Of a stretch of DNA of 11,200 nt, positions 1-6,682 are shown piece by piece; position 1 is the stretch's first letter; every line of letters starts with the position of its first letter. Location: positions 1 to 11,200 of the forward strand of contig CAZQXC010000081.1 in NCBI GenBank assembly GCA_964597075.1, written 5' to 3'. A program made the translations under genes and the position numbers. The notes below the pieces were generated by a model, which was not told where the DNA came from, ran no database searches, and saw nothing but the letters and a program-made list of their open reading frames with translations. The DNA is from UBA2336 sp964597075. Its GTDB lineage: Bacteria; Bacteroidota; Bacteroidia; Cytophagales; Cyclobacteriaceae.

Positions 1-2
1 AT

Positions 3-650
3 TTAAGTAGCATATTATTTTTTAGTATAGCCCTTGTCGCGAGTGCCCAAAAAGCAGATACCGTGAAGAAGAGTTATCGGCCAACCGGGGTGCGCGCGGG
101 TATTGATTTGGTAAGCCTTGTTCTATCACCCGTCAGTGACGAATTTCAAGGCTGGGAGGGAAGTGTTGATATTGATTTTTACCGGTACTTTCTGGTACTG
201 GAAGCCGGTAGCTGGTCGAGGGATATTCTAACAGAAACAGATATTTATGGTAATCAAGGTAGTTATTGGCGTGCAGGAGTTGATGTTAATTTTTTAAAGA
301 ATGACTCTGAAAATAATATGTTTTTTCTTGGATTCAGGTATGCTAACAGCACGTTTGATGAGCAGCTGACCAGTACACAGGATGATCCGGCTTTTGGTGT
401 GGGTACGAACAGCTTTGCCAATACTGATGTGCGCGCTTCCTGGGGTGAATTAACCACAGGTTTGCGTGTTAAGATGTGGAAGTTTTTTTGGATGGGCTAC
501 ACCATTCGGTTTAAATTTGCACTTAATACCAATGAAACTGGGGGACTAACGCCCTATGATGTGCCGGGCTACGGTAAAACGAATAAGAATACCACCTGGG
601 GCTTTTCGTATTACGTGATGTTTAGGCTGCCCTTAAAAAAGGAGTATTAG
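3..650 (+). CDS. DUF6048-like secreted envelope protein, 5' end outside the window
   Basis: The reading frame is open from the left edge, and 215 residues are visible. The first residues (LSSILFFSIALVASAQ) read as the end of a signal peptide with a cleavage site before or after Gln16. The real start therefore lies upstream of the window, and the GTG at 63 should not be taken as the start. The mature part alternates aromatic and polar residues in short beta-strand-like stretches (for example NMFFLGFRYA, WMGYTIRFKF, TWGFSYYVMFRLPL) and ends in a hydrophobic strand, as outer-membrane barrel proteins do. The pattern of PTGVRAGIDL near the start, then a DIDFYRYF strand, FGFRYA-like strand and VPGYGK near the end, fits my memory of the DUF6048 family of Bacteroidota. 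The function is unknown; an outer-membrane location is inferred. It is convergent with ftsY, 12 bp away. Confidence 0.75.
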   Translation, partial: LSSILFFSIALVASAQKADTVKKSYRPTGVRAGIDLVSLVLSPVSDEFQGWEGSVDIDFYRYFLVLEAGSWSRDILTETDIYGNQGSYWRAGVDVNFLKNDSENNMFFLGFRYANSTFDEQLTSTQDDPAFGVGTNSFANTDVRASWGELTTGLRVKMWKFFWMGYTIRFKFALNTNETGGLTPYDVPGYGKTNKNTTWGFSYYVMFRLPLKKEY

Positions 651-680
651 AATCTTATTTTTTCAGGGCTCAGTTTTTTT
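629..680 (+). terminator. possible terminator hairpin between convergent genes
   Basis: The segment 629-640 (GCCCTTAAAAAA) pairs with 658-669 (TTTTTTCAGGGC) over 12 positions with one mismatch and a 17-nt loop. A run of seven T follows at 674-680 on the plus strand. The hairpin covers the last codons and stops of both the DUF6048-like gene and ftsY. It could end transcription from the left gene. On the other strand no T-run follows the stem, so action there is less likely. The long loop and the 4-nt gap before the T-run make this a moderate call. Confidence 0.4.
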
Positions 681-1628
681 GAAAAGTGAATCAACGAACT
701 CAGTCTTGTTAAAGACCTGCAGATCACCGATTTTTTCTCCAACACCTATATACTTTACTGGTATTTTAAACTCATCCGAGATTCCAATGACAACACCGCC
801 CTTGGCTGTGCCATCTAACTTGGTGATGGCTAATGCCGTTACTTCTGTTGCTTTGGTAAATTCTCTCGCCTGAATCACCGCATTTTGTCCGGTGCTGCCA
901 TCCAGCACCAATAATACCTCATGTGGTGCATCGGGAATTACTTTTTGTACCACACGTTTAATTTTCGAGAGCTCGTTCATCAGGTTTACTTTGGTGTGCA
1001 GCCTGCCTGCAGTATCAATAATGATAACATCAACACCCTGGGTTACGCCCCCCTGAACGGCATCAAATGCCACAGCAGACGGATCCGTATTCATACCTTT
1101 ACTGATCACCGGAACACCAACGCGTTCCCCCCATAATTTTAACTGATCAACCGCAGCTGCACGAAAGGTATCGGCAGCGCCTAATAAAACTGATTTACCC
1201 CGTTCTTTAAACTGAGCTGATAATTTTCCAATGGTTGTGGTTTTACCAACACCGTTTACGCCCACGACCATGATAACATAGGGTTTCTTGTCTTTCGGGA
1301 TGTCAAAGTCCTGCACGTCATCCGACTGGTTTTCGGCAAGCAAACCGGCAATCTCTTCTTTAAGTATTCGATCCAGCTCAGAGGTACCCAGATATTTATC
1401 GCGGGCAACGCGCGCCTGAATGCGCTCAATAATTTTCAGGGTGGTGCCAATGCCAACATCAGATGAAACCAGAATTTCTTCCAGGTTGTCGAGCACATCA
1501 TCATCAACGGTAGCCTTACCCACCAACGCTTTGCCCAACCTGCTGAAAATATTTTCAGAGGTCTTTTCTAGCCCTTTGTTCAGTGATTCTTTCTTTTCTT
1601 TTGAGAATAGTCCTCCTAAAAATGCCAT
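663..1628 (-). CDS. ftsY: FtsY, signal recognition particle receptor GTPase
   Basis: FtsY is the SRP receptor that docks ribosome-SRP complexes at the inner membrane and hands nascent membrane proteins to SecYEG, with paired GTP hydrolysis in FtsY and Ffh. The 321-aa protein has the NG domains and almost no acidic A domain: a short N-terminus (MAFLGGLFSK) leads into the helical N domain (about 20-95). The G domain then shows the P-loop GVNGVGKTT (123-131), DTFRAAA (153-159), DTAG (205-208) and TKLDGTAKGG (269-278), all characteristic of SRP GTPases. The short A domain is usual for Bacteroidota. The ATG at 1628 gives the amphipathic GGLFSK-type N-terminus expected for membrane binding. No Shine-Dalgarno is seen. 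It lies downstream of rpmB-rpmG-DUF4295 in the order conserved in the phylum, but a hairpin terminator stands between, so it probably has partly separate expression. Confidence 0.97.
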   Translation of the reverse strand: MAFLGGLFSKEKKESLNKGLEKTSENIFSRLGKALVGKATVDDDVLDNLEEILVSSDVGIGTTLKIIERIQARVARDKYLGTSELDRILKEEIAGLLAENQSDDVQDFDIPKDKKPYVIMVVGVNGVGKTTTIGKLSAQFKERGKSVLLGAADTFRAAAVDQLKLWGERVGVPVISKGMNTDPSAVAFDAVQGGVTQGVDVIIIDTAGRLHTKVNLMNELSKIKRVVQKVIPDAPHEVLLVLDGSTGQNAVIQAREFTKATEVTALAITKLDGTAKGGVVIGISDEFKIPVKYIGVGEKIGDLQVFNKTEFVDSLFKKTEP

Positions 1629-1686
1629 ATAGAGACAACTTAGATAAATAAACCTCCCGCTGCAAGGTGTGGGGTAGAGAATGGTT

Positions 1687-1712
1687 ATAAAAAAAGTCCC
1701 GAAAGGGACTTT
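1687..1712 (-). terminator. rho-independent terminator after the DUF4295 gene
   Basis: Bases 1693-1700 (AAAGTCCC) and 1705-1712 (GGGACTTT) form a perfect 8-bp stem with a 4-nt loop. Read on the minus strand, the stem runs into a row of seven T (complement of 1689-1695, shared with the stem base). It begins 23 bases after the DUF4295 stop codon and ends about 60 bases before the ftsY start, so it would end or reduce read-through from the ribosomal protein operon into ftsY. On the plus strand a GTGTTTTT tail also follows, so it might act both ways. Confidence 0.8.
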
Positions 1713-1735
1713 GTGTTTTTCAGTTAGTGTTAGAT

Positions 1736-1891
1736 TTATTTCTTAGCCAGAACTTCTTTCACCAACTCAGCAGGCACAATCTCTTCTTTGAATGTGTAAG
1801 CGCCTGTTTTCTCAGACTTAACGGCACGGATAACTTTTGCAAAGTTCTTTCCGTCAGTTTTTTTCAGTGTAGCAACAACCTTCTTTGCCAT
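1736..1891 (-). CDS. DUF4295 small basic protein, probable ribosomal protein bL38
   Basis: A 51-codon gene reads MAKKVVATLKKTDGKNFAKV at its N-terminus and ends ELVKEVLAKK-TAA. It has the length, lysine content and N-terminal MAKKVVATLK signature of DUF4295, a family limited to Bacteroidota. It starts 2 bp after the rpmG stop, so the two are translationally close. From memory, the cryo-EM structure of the Flavobacterium johnsoniae ribosome revealed an extra large-subunit protein named bL38. I believe this family is that protein, but the equation is recollection, not something the sequence proves. Position in an operon of two large-subunit proteins supports a ribosomal role. A strong terminator follows it. 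Confidence 0.9.
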   Translation of the reverse strand: MAKKVVATLKKTDGKNFAKVIRAVKSEKTGAYTFKEEIVPAELVKEVLAKK

Positions 1892-1893
1892 GA

Positions 1894-2076
1894 TTACTTA
1901 ATTTCTTTGTGTACAGTTACTTTTTTGAGCACGGGGTTGTATTTCTTAAACTCCAGTCGCTCGGTAGTGTTTTTGCGATTCTTCGTGGTGATGTAGCGGC
2001 TCATGCCAGGCATGCCTGTTGCCCTGTGCTCTGTGCACTCTAAAATCACCTGAACCCTGTTGCCTTTCTTTGCCAT
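1894..2076 (-). CDS. rpmG: large ribosomal subunit protein bL33
   Basis: The 60-aa basic protein MAKKGNRVQVILECTEH... with YITTKNRKNTTERLEFKKYNP and a lysine-rich end is a clear bL33, which sits near the E site of the large subunit. The family comes in zinc-binding forms with two CxxC pairs and zinc-free forms; this copy has a single cysteine (Cys14) and so is the zinc-free type. It lies 16 bp after rpmB and 2 bp before the DUF4295 gene on the minus strand and is surely co-transcribed with both. No Shine-Dalgarno is visible before the ATG, as is normal in this phylum. Confidence 0.97.
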   Translation of the reverse strand: MAKKGNRVQVILECTEHRATGMPGMSRYITTKNRKNTTERLEFKKYNPVLKKVTVHKEIK

Positions 2077-2092
2077 GATTCCTTAATGTTTA

Positions 2093-2329
2093 TTACGCCA
2101 GGTATCCTTTTTCTTTTGCTTCTTTCAAAACAGCGGAAATACCCAACTTATTGATCGTTTTAATAGCCTTAGTAGATACTTTCAAGGTAATCCACTTTCC
2201 GTCCTCCGGAACAAAGAAACGCTTCTTCTGGAGGTTCGGATAGAACCTACGCTTGGTTTTATTATTCGCGTGGGAAACGTTGTTTCCAACCTGAGGCCGT
2301 TTTCCGGTAATTTCACAAACTCGCGCCAT
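2093..2329 (-). CDS. rpmB: large ribosomal subunit protein bL28
   Basis: The 78-aa protein begins MARVCEITGKRPQVGNNVSH and continues NNKTKRRFYPNLQKKRF, the diagnostic N-terminal half of bL28. The C-terminal part (TLKVSTKAIKTINKLG) is the expected helix-rich end. It has one cysteine and no CxxC pairs, so it is a zinc-free form. It is the first gene of a minus-strand operon with rpmG and the DUF4295 gene, preceded by a well-formed promoter about 27 nt upstream of the start. Length and sequence are ordinary for the family. Confidence 0.97.
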   Translation of the reverse strand: MARVCEITGKRPQVGNNVSHANNKTKRRFYPNLQKKRFFVPEDGKWITLKVSTKAIKTINKLGISAVLKEAKEKGYLA

Positions 2330-2362
2330 GCTTATTTTCGTTTACCCCTCAAAAAGGGACTG

Positions 2363-2395
2363 CAAATATCGGGAAAACACCCCCAATTATCCAAA
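2363..2395 (-). promoter_or_regulatory. Bacteroidota-type promoter for rpmB-rpmG-DUF4295
   Basis: Read on the minus strand, TTTG (complement of 2392-2395) is followed after 21 nt by GATATTTG (complement of 2363-2370). This matches the phylum consensus TTTG/TTG then TAnnTTTG at seven of eight -7 positions, with spacing in the usual 17-23 range. The inferred transcription start near 2356 leaves a 5' leader of about 27 nt before rpmB. Confidence 0.6.
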
Positions 2396-2432
2396 CTTGA
2401 GTTGAAATTCCCCTGATCCGGCCCAGAACCTT

Positions 2433-2447
2433 AAAAAGGGCCTTTTT
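2433..2447 (-). terminator. weak terminator-like palindrome after the FG-GAP protein gene
   Basis: Just after the stop of the FG-GAP gene the minus strand carries a near-palindrome AAAAAGGCCCTTTTT, which can fold as a 6-bp, A/T-rich stem whose 3' arm is a T-run. It is in the right place to end transcription before the rpmB promoter. The stem is short, so the call is weak. Confidence 0.35.
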
Positions 2448-2452
2448 ATTGA

Positions 2453-4642
2453 CTATTGAACAATAAATCTGCGGGCATATGATTTTCCATTTATAAACAA
2501 TCGCATGATGTACATTCCGGGCGTCAATCCATCGACCCGAAATTGATAAAGCTGCTGACCCTGGAGCAAAAGGGGTTGGCCGACTTCCTGGCCTGTAATG
2601 GAAAGTACATACGCAATGGCTGGCCTGTCTACACTTATATTTATCGTTGGTGATTCATCTTTGAAGACCGGGTTGGGGTAAATGCTGATCTGAGGTGACT
2701 CAGGCAAGGCAACACTTTCATCGTGTTGTAGGATATGCAAACCACCCAGAATATTGCCCACTACAATAGCAGGTTTTGTAGAATTGAACAGGTTGGCGAT
2801 AGCAGGCCAGACCCGGCCGCCCAGGTTCTGGTTTCCATAGGTCTGATTTAGCGGATTGTAAATAATAGTGTTGATGGCATTACCAGCATCGGCTGCATTT
2901 TTGAAATTACTAATTATTGTGAGCCTTCCATTTTGATCTCCTAATACCAACTCAGGCATTCCATCAGCATTCAAGTCGCCAACAGCCATGGATAGGTTTT
3001 GGCGTAGTATGCTGGCTCCCAATCCCAGGTAAGCATTAGTGGAAAGCGTAAATGAGGGAACAGTGGCTGTACCAATATTTTGCCAGTACTGCAGCGAACC
3101 ATCGCGTTTGCCCACCAACAGATCAGGAAGTAGATCGTTGTTAATGTAGGTCATCAGAATATTTTCAGATGAAAAAATGGGAAAATTTAAAGACTGCACC
3201 TGCTGGTCGGTAAAGTTCAAGCCCACGCTGCTGGTATTGAGTACATAAAACAAATTGGTGCCTACGCCAAATGAATTAGAAGCCGTAAAAACCAAGTCCA
3301 TTTTGGCATCTCCGTTTACATCGGCAAACTGGGGTTTGATGTTCGTAAAATTATTAAACGAAAGGCCCAGTACATCATCGGTGATGAGCTTGTAAACGGG
3401 CTCGCTTCGACTGCCTATGTTTTCATAATAATGAATGGAGCCTCGGGTTCCGTTTACAAAGGTTCCAATAAACATGTCTAAATCACCATCCCCATCGGCA
3501 TCATAAAAGACTGGCACCGAATTATCACCAACATCAATCATATTGTTTTGCAGGAAATTTCTATGTTGAAACGTGAAAACAGGAAGCTGTTGTGTGCCGG
3601 TATTTTTATAGAACCAGGTTGAGCGCTGTAAATCTGTTTGTAAAAATTCCCGCGCAAAAATACTGGGTGAAGCAATCAGGTCCTTTCGTCCGTCAAAGTC
3701 TACATCCTCATAATAAACAGAAGGAAACTGAAGAATATTTATAGGTGTGTCTGATGGAAAATTAATGGCAGATTTAACTAAGGGTGTTTCACTGGTGCCT
3801 GTATTCAGTAATTGAAATACCCTTGAACAATCTGATTCAGAAAACAATATATCGATAGCATTGTCATTATCCAGGTCGATGGCCAAAAGACTTTTTCCGC
3901 CAGCATGCTGGGTACGCCCCCCCGTATTGCAAGGTTCACCAAACGTAAATACTCCACAATCGCATTCTTCTACATCACCCCATGTTTGGGTAATGCGCTC
4001 AAAGTCCAATGAATCGCAGGTTCCGTAGCGTTCCATGCTAAAGTTTTTATGGAACTCTATGGTGTTTGAGCCTACAAACTTTACGTTTAAAATATCAAGG
4101 TCACCATCGCCATCAATATCGATCATGGCCGGTAAATCATCGGCCTGAAGCTGAAGATTAATTTTGGTTGAGAATCCCTTGGTTAACAATACCGGACTTT
4201 TTGCTCCGGGAAAACCGGTATAAAAGAAAACCTGTTCCCACGAAAGTGGTTCACCGGCTTTTGTGGTATTCTTAAAAACCTTGATACCCTGAACATCTTT
4301 CGTAAACAAATCCTTTCTTCCATCGCAGTTGAAGTCACGCAGCATCATAAACCCGGATGTTTCTTCCGGAAAAAAGATTTCATATTCGGGAGCGTATTCC
4401 CAGGTATTGTCAACATTAAGAAAGGTGATAATCCGGTTGGCCATGCGATCAAATAGGGCAAGGTCATCTTTACCATCACCATTCAGATCGATGGTATTGA
4501 ATTGAGCTGTGTTTAACCCTCCGGCCCATGGCATTTGCAAGGTATCCTGATCAATAATAACCGGTATCTGTTGATTGAAGGTATAGGTGAACTGGGCCCA
4601 TGCAAATTGAGAGATTAAGAGAAAAACCGGAATCAGGCGCAT
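2453..4642 (-). CDS. secreted FG-GAP/VCBS repeat protein with type IX secretion sorting domain
   Basis: The 729-aa protein starts with a signal peptide (MRLIPVFLLISQFAWA, cleavage before Gln17). The body holds at least eight FG-GAP/VCBS-like repeats with calcium-binding-type loops: DLNGDGKDD (52-60), DFNCDGRKD (103-111), DIDGDGDLD (175-183), DLDNDNAID (256-264), DVDFDGRKD (313-321), DADGDGDLD (381-389), DVNGDAKMD (441-449) and DLNADGMPE (556-564). Such repeats build a beta-propeller, often used in adhesion or glycan binding. A cysteine-bearing insert (209-238) breaks the repeat spacing. The C-terminus from about 645 (ISIYPNPV, ITGQEV, GLTPGMYIMRLFINGK, RRFIVQ) is a type A sorting domain of the type IX secretion system, so the protein should cross the outer membrane and be displayed or released. 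No enzyme domain is seen; its ligand is unknown. It diverges from murF; a functional link with murF is not implied. Confidence 0.93.
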   Translation of the reverse strand: MRLIPVFLLISQFAWAQFTYTFNQQIPVIIDQDTLQMPWAGGLNTAQFNTIDLNGDGKDDLALFDRMANRIITFLNVDNTWEYAPEYEIFFPEETSGFMMLRDFNCDGRKDLFTKDVQGIKVFKNTTKAGEPLSWEQVFFYTGFPGAKSPVLLTKGFSTKINLQLQADDLPAMIDIDGDGDLDILNVKFVGSNTIEFHKNFSMERYGTCDSLDFERITQTWGDVEECDCGVFTFGEPCNTGGRTQHAGGKSLLAIDLDNDNAIDILFSESDCSRVFQLLNTGTSETPLVKSAINFPSDTPINILQFPSVYYEDVDFDGRKDLIASPSIFAREFLQTDLQRSTWFYKNTGTQQLPVFTFQHRNFLQNNMIDVGDNSVPVFYDADGDGDLDMFIGTFVNGTRGSIHYYENIGSRSEPVYKLITDDVLGLSFNNFTNIKPQFADVNGDAKMDLVFTASNSFGVGTNLFYVLNTSSVGLNFTDQQVQSLNFPIFSSENILMTYINNDLLPDLLVGKRDGSLQYWQNIGTATVPSFTLSTNAYLGLGASILRQNLSMAVGDLNADGMPELVLGDQNGRLTIISNFKNAADAGNAINTIIYNPLNQTYGNQNLGGRVWPAIANLFNSTKPAIVVGNILGGLHILQHDESVALPESPQISIYPNPVFKDESPTINISVDRPAIAYVLSITGQEVGQPLLLQGQQLYQFRVDGLTPGMYIMRLFINGKSYARRFIVQ

Positions 4643-4708
4643 GAAACTTTTTTATAGAGATTTAACGCTGGCGTTTATCCTACTGTTATCTTGGTGGGTA
4701 AGATAATC

Positions 4709-5992
4709 ATGGACATCCAGAATTTATATCAAAACTACCTGGAGAGCCATAAAGTTTCTACCGATACGCGGCAGATAACACCTGGCTCCATATTTTTTGC
4801 CTTAAAAGGAGAAAAATTCAATGCCAATGCGTTTGCTGAAGAAGCGTTGATTAAAGGGGCCAGTTATGTGGTAATTGATGAGCCTCAATTTGCGAAAGAT
4901 GACCGTTACATCGTGGTAAGGGATGTATTGAGTTCTTTGCAACAATTGTCGAAGTATCATCGCGATCAGCTCAACATTCCGGTTATCGGGCTCACTGGAT
5001 CAAACGGAAAAACTACGTCCAAAGAGTTGTTACATACCGTACTGGCTAAAAAGTTCAAAACCTTCGCCACAAAAGGAAACCTGAATAATCATATCGGAGT
5101 GCCGTTATCCATTCTCTCCATTGACAATACAATTGAAATCGCGGTGATTGAAATGGGGGCCAATCATGTTGGGGAAATTACTGCACTGTGTAACATCGCT
5201 AACCCAACGCATGGATTTATCACCAATATCGGTAAAGCTCATATCGGTACGTTTGGCGGATTTGATAACATCATCCGGGGAAAATCTGAATTGTACATGC
5301 ACCTGATCAATCATGAGGGTACGGTGTTTATCAATTCGCAAAATCCGATATTGTTCAATATGGCCAAACGCTTTAAAAATCCAACACTCTATCCCGCCAA
5401 GGACGATTACTTTCATTGTGAGCTGATTGGAGCTGATCCGTACGTGAAAATCAGAACAGAAGATGGGAAAGAAACTGAAACCAAACTGATTGGCGCTTAC
5501 AATTTTGAAAACATTGCAACCGCATTATGCATTGGAAAATTTTTTGATGTTGATGCGGCATTGGCGTTACAAGCCATTGCTGATTACGAACCCGCCAACA
5601 TGCGTTCGCAAGTGGTGAAAAAAGGAACCAACACGATTATTCTGGATGCCTACAACGCCAACCCGAGTTCCATGGAAGCAGCCATCAGAAATCTGGCAGA
5701 CATGAAAGCTGATCGTAAAGTATTGATATTAGGTGATATGTTTGAATTGGAAGAGGAAGCAGAAACAGAACACAGAAATCTGGGTCAGCTCATTCGCGAT
5801 TTAGGTTTTACTGAAGTGTATCTTTGTGGTTTGTTAATGCGTTTCGCGGTGAAGGAGTTTCCGCGAGCGAAGCATTTTTATAAGAAAGAAGAACTTGAAG
5901 CATTCTTAAAGCAAAATCCAGTATGCGATGCCACCATTTTGGTGAAGGCTTCGCGTGGCATTGGATTAGAATCAATAGCGGAATATTTATAA
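4709..5992 (+). CDS. murF: MurF, UDP-MurNAc-tripeptide:D-Ala-D-Ala ligase
   Basis: MurF is the cytoplasmic ligase that uses ATP to add D-alanyl-D-alanine to UDP-MurNAc-tripeptide, the last cytosolic peptide step of peptidoglycan synthesis. The protein has the three Mur ligase domains: an N-terminal substrate domain (STDTRQITPGSIFFALKGE, 17-35), a central ATPase with P-loop TGSNGKTT (96-103), NNHIG (126-130), EMGANHVGEI (148-157) and NIGKAHIGTFG (173-183), and a C-terminal domain with DAYNANPSSM (313-322) and LGDMFEL (341-347). A frame open from TTG at 4691 would add six residues. I chose the ATG at 4709, since MDIQNLYQNYLE aligns with the usual start of bacteroidetal MurF; this gives 427 aa, a normal length. 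DUF2461 follows after 10 bp and is likely co-transcribed. No convincing promoter is seen in the short divergent gap to the FG-GAP gene. Confidence 0.96.
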   Translation: MDIQNLYQNYLESHKVSTDTRQITPGSIFFALKGEKFNANAFAEEALIKGASYVVIDEPQFAKDDRYIVVRDVLSSLQQLSKYHRDQLNIPVIGLTGSNGKTTSKELLHTVLAKKFKTFATKGNLNNHIGVPLSILSIDNTIEIAVIEMGANHVGEITALCNIANPTHGFITNIGKAHIGTFGGFDNIIRGKSELYMHLINHEGTVFINSQNPILFNMAKRFKNPTLYPAKDDYFHCELIGADPYVKIRTEDGKETETKLIGAYNFENIATALCIGKFFDVDAALALQAIADYEPANMRSQVVKKGTNTIILDAYNANPSSMEAAIRNLADMKADRKVLILGDMFELEEEAETEHRNLGQLIRDLGFTEVYLCGLLMRFAVKEFPRAKHFYKKEELEAFLKQNPVCDATILVKASRGIGLESIAEYL

Positions 5993-6002
5993 TAACGTTA
6001 GT

Positions 6003-6662
6003 ATGCAGCTCGATTTAATTCTCAAATTCCTTAGAGACATTTCCCGTAATAACAATCGCGAGTGGTTTGAAAAACATAAACCACGCTACCTTCAGGTAAA
6101 GGGACACTTTGAAGATTTTCTTGAAACCCTGCATAAGGAGTTGATAAAATTTGATGATAGCCTGGCGGGGCTGAATCCACGCAAGCAAGGTTTCCGGATT
6201 TATCGCGATGTGCGCTTTAGCAAGGACAAACGGCCTTATAAGGTCAACATGGGTGCTGGCTTTTCTCCCCGTGGTAAAATGGAGCAGGAGCCTGGGTATT
6301 ACATCCATTTAGAGCCGGGGAATAGTTTTGTTGCCGGAGGATTATACATGCCCGATCCGACTAACCTGGCAAAAATCAGACAGGAAGTTGATTACAATGC
6401 GGAGGGTCTTCTTAAAATTCTGAGCGACAAAAAATTCAAAAAGTATTTTGATGGATTGGATGAATTCGATCGGGTAAAGACAGCGCCAAAAGGCTACCCG
6501 AAGGATCATCCTCATATTACTTTACTGAAGAACAAAAGCTTTATTGTGTCTCGTTACTTCAGCGATAAAGATGTAAAAGATAAGAAGTTTGTAAAGCAAT
6601 TGGCGGAAACCTGCAAAGCCATTAAACCATTAAATGATTTTTTGAAAGAGGCCATACAATGA
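6003..6662 (+). CDS. DUF2461 domain protein
   Basis: The 219-aa protein belongs to the DUF2461 (TIGR02453) family: NNNREWF (16-22) close to the N-terminus and the run FRIYRDVRFSKDKRPYK (64-80) are the family's hallmark, followed by GAGFSPRG and YYIHLEP. The family is found in bacteria and fungi and has no established biochemical activity known to me. No signal peptide or membrane segment is visible, so it is probably cytoplasmic. It starts 10 bp after murF, which suggests co-transcription, though linkage alone does not make it a peptidoglycan protein. Its stop lies only 5 bp from the end of the convergent AsmA-like gene. Confidence 0.92.
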   Translation: MQLDLILKFLRDISRNNNREWFEKHKPRYLQVKGHFEDFLETLHKELIKFDDSLAGLNPRKQGFRIYRDVRFSKDKRPYKVNMGAGFSPRGKMEQEPGYYIHLEPGNSFVAGGLYMPDPTNLAKIRQEVDYNAEGLLKILSDKKFKKYFDGLDEFDRVKTAPKGYPKDHPHITLLKNKSFIVSRYFSDKDVKDKKFVKQLAETCKAIKPLNDFLKEAIQ

Positions 6663-6682
6663 CATGTTTACAGATTGTCATT
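6658..6682. terminator. hairpin spanning both convergent stop codons
   Basis: AATGACA (6658-6664) pairs perfectly with TGTCATT (6676-6682) around an 11-nt loop. The left arm contains the DUF2461 stop, and the loop contains the stop of the AsmA-like gene. Four T (6681-6684) follow on the plus strand. With only two G-C pairs the hairpin is weak as a terminator, but no better candidate exists in this 5-bp gap. Confidence 0.3.

Noticed and set aside
4664..4675. AACGC-TG-GCGTT inverted repeat between the FG-GAP gene and murF, as an operator
   Set aside because: The arms are only 5 bp and neither gene has a clear promoter nearby to relate it to; chance is likely.
4687..4694. TATCTTGG as a -7 promoter element for murF
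   Set aside because: No TTG/TTTG element lies at 17-23 nt upstream, and it would overlap the alternative TTG start.
5105..5416. A 103-codon minus-strand frame inside murF
   Set aside because: It lies wholly within a clear murF with all motifs intact; its protein shows no recognisable family features.
6015..6308. A 97-codon minus-strand frame inside the DUF2461 gene
   Set aside because: It is antisense to the best-conserved part of DUF2461 and has no features of its own.
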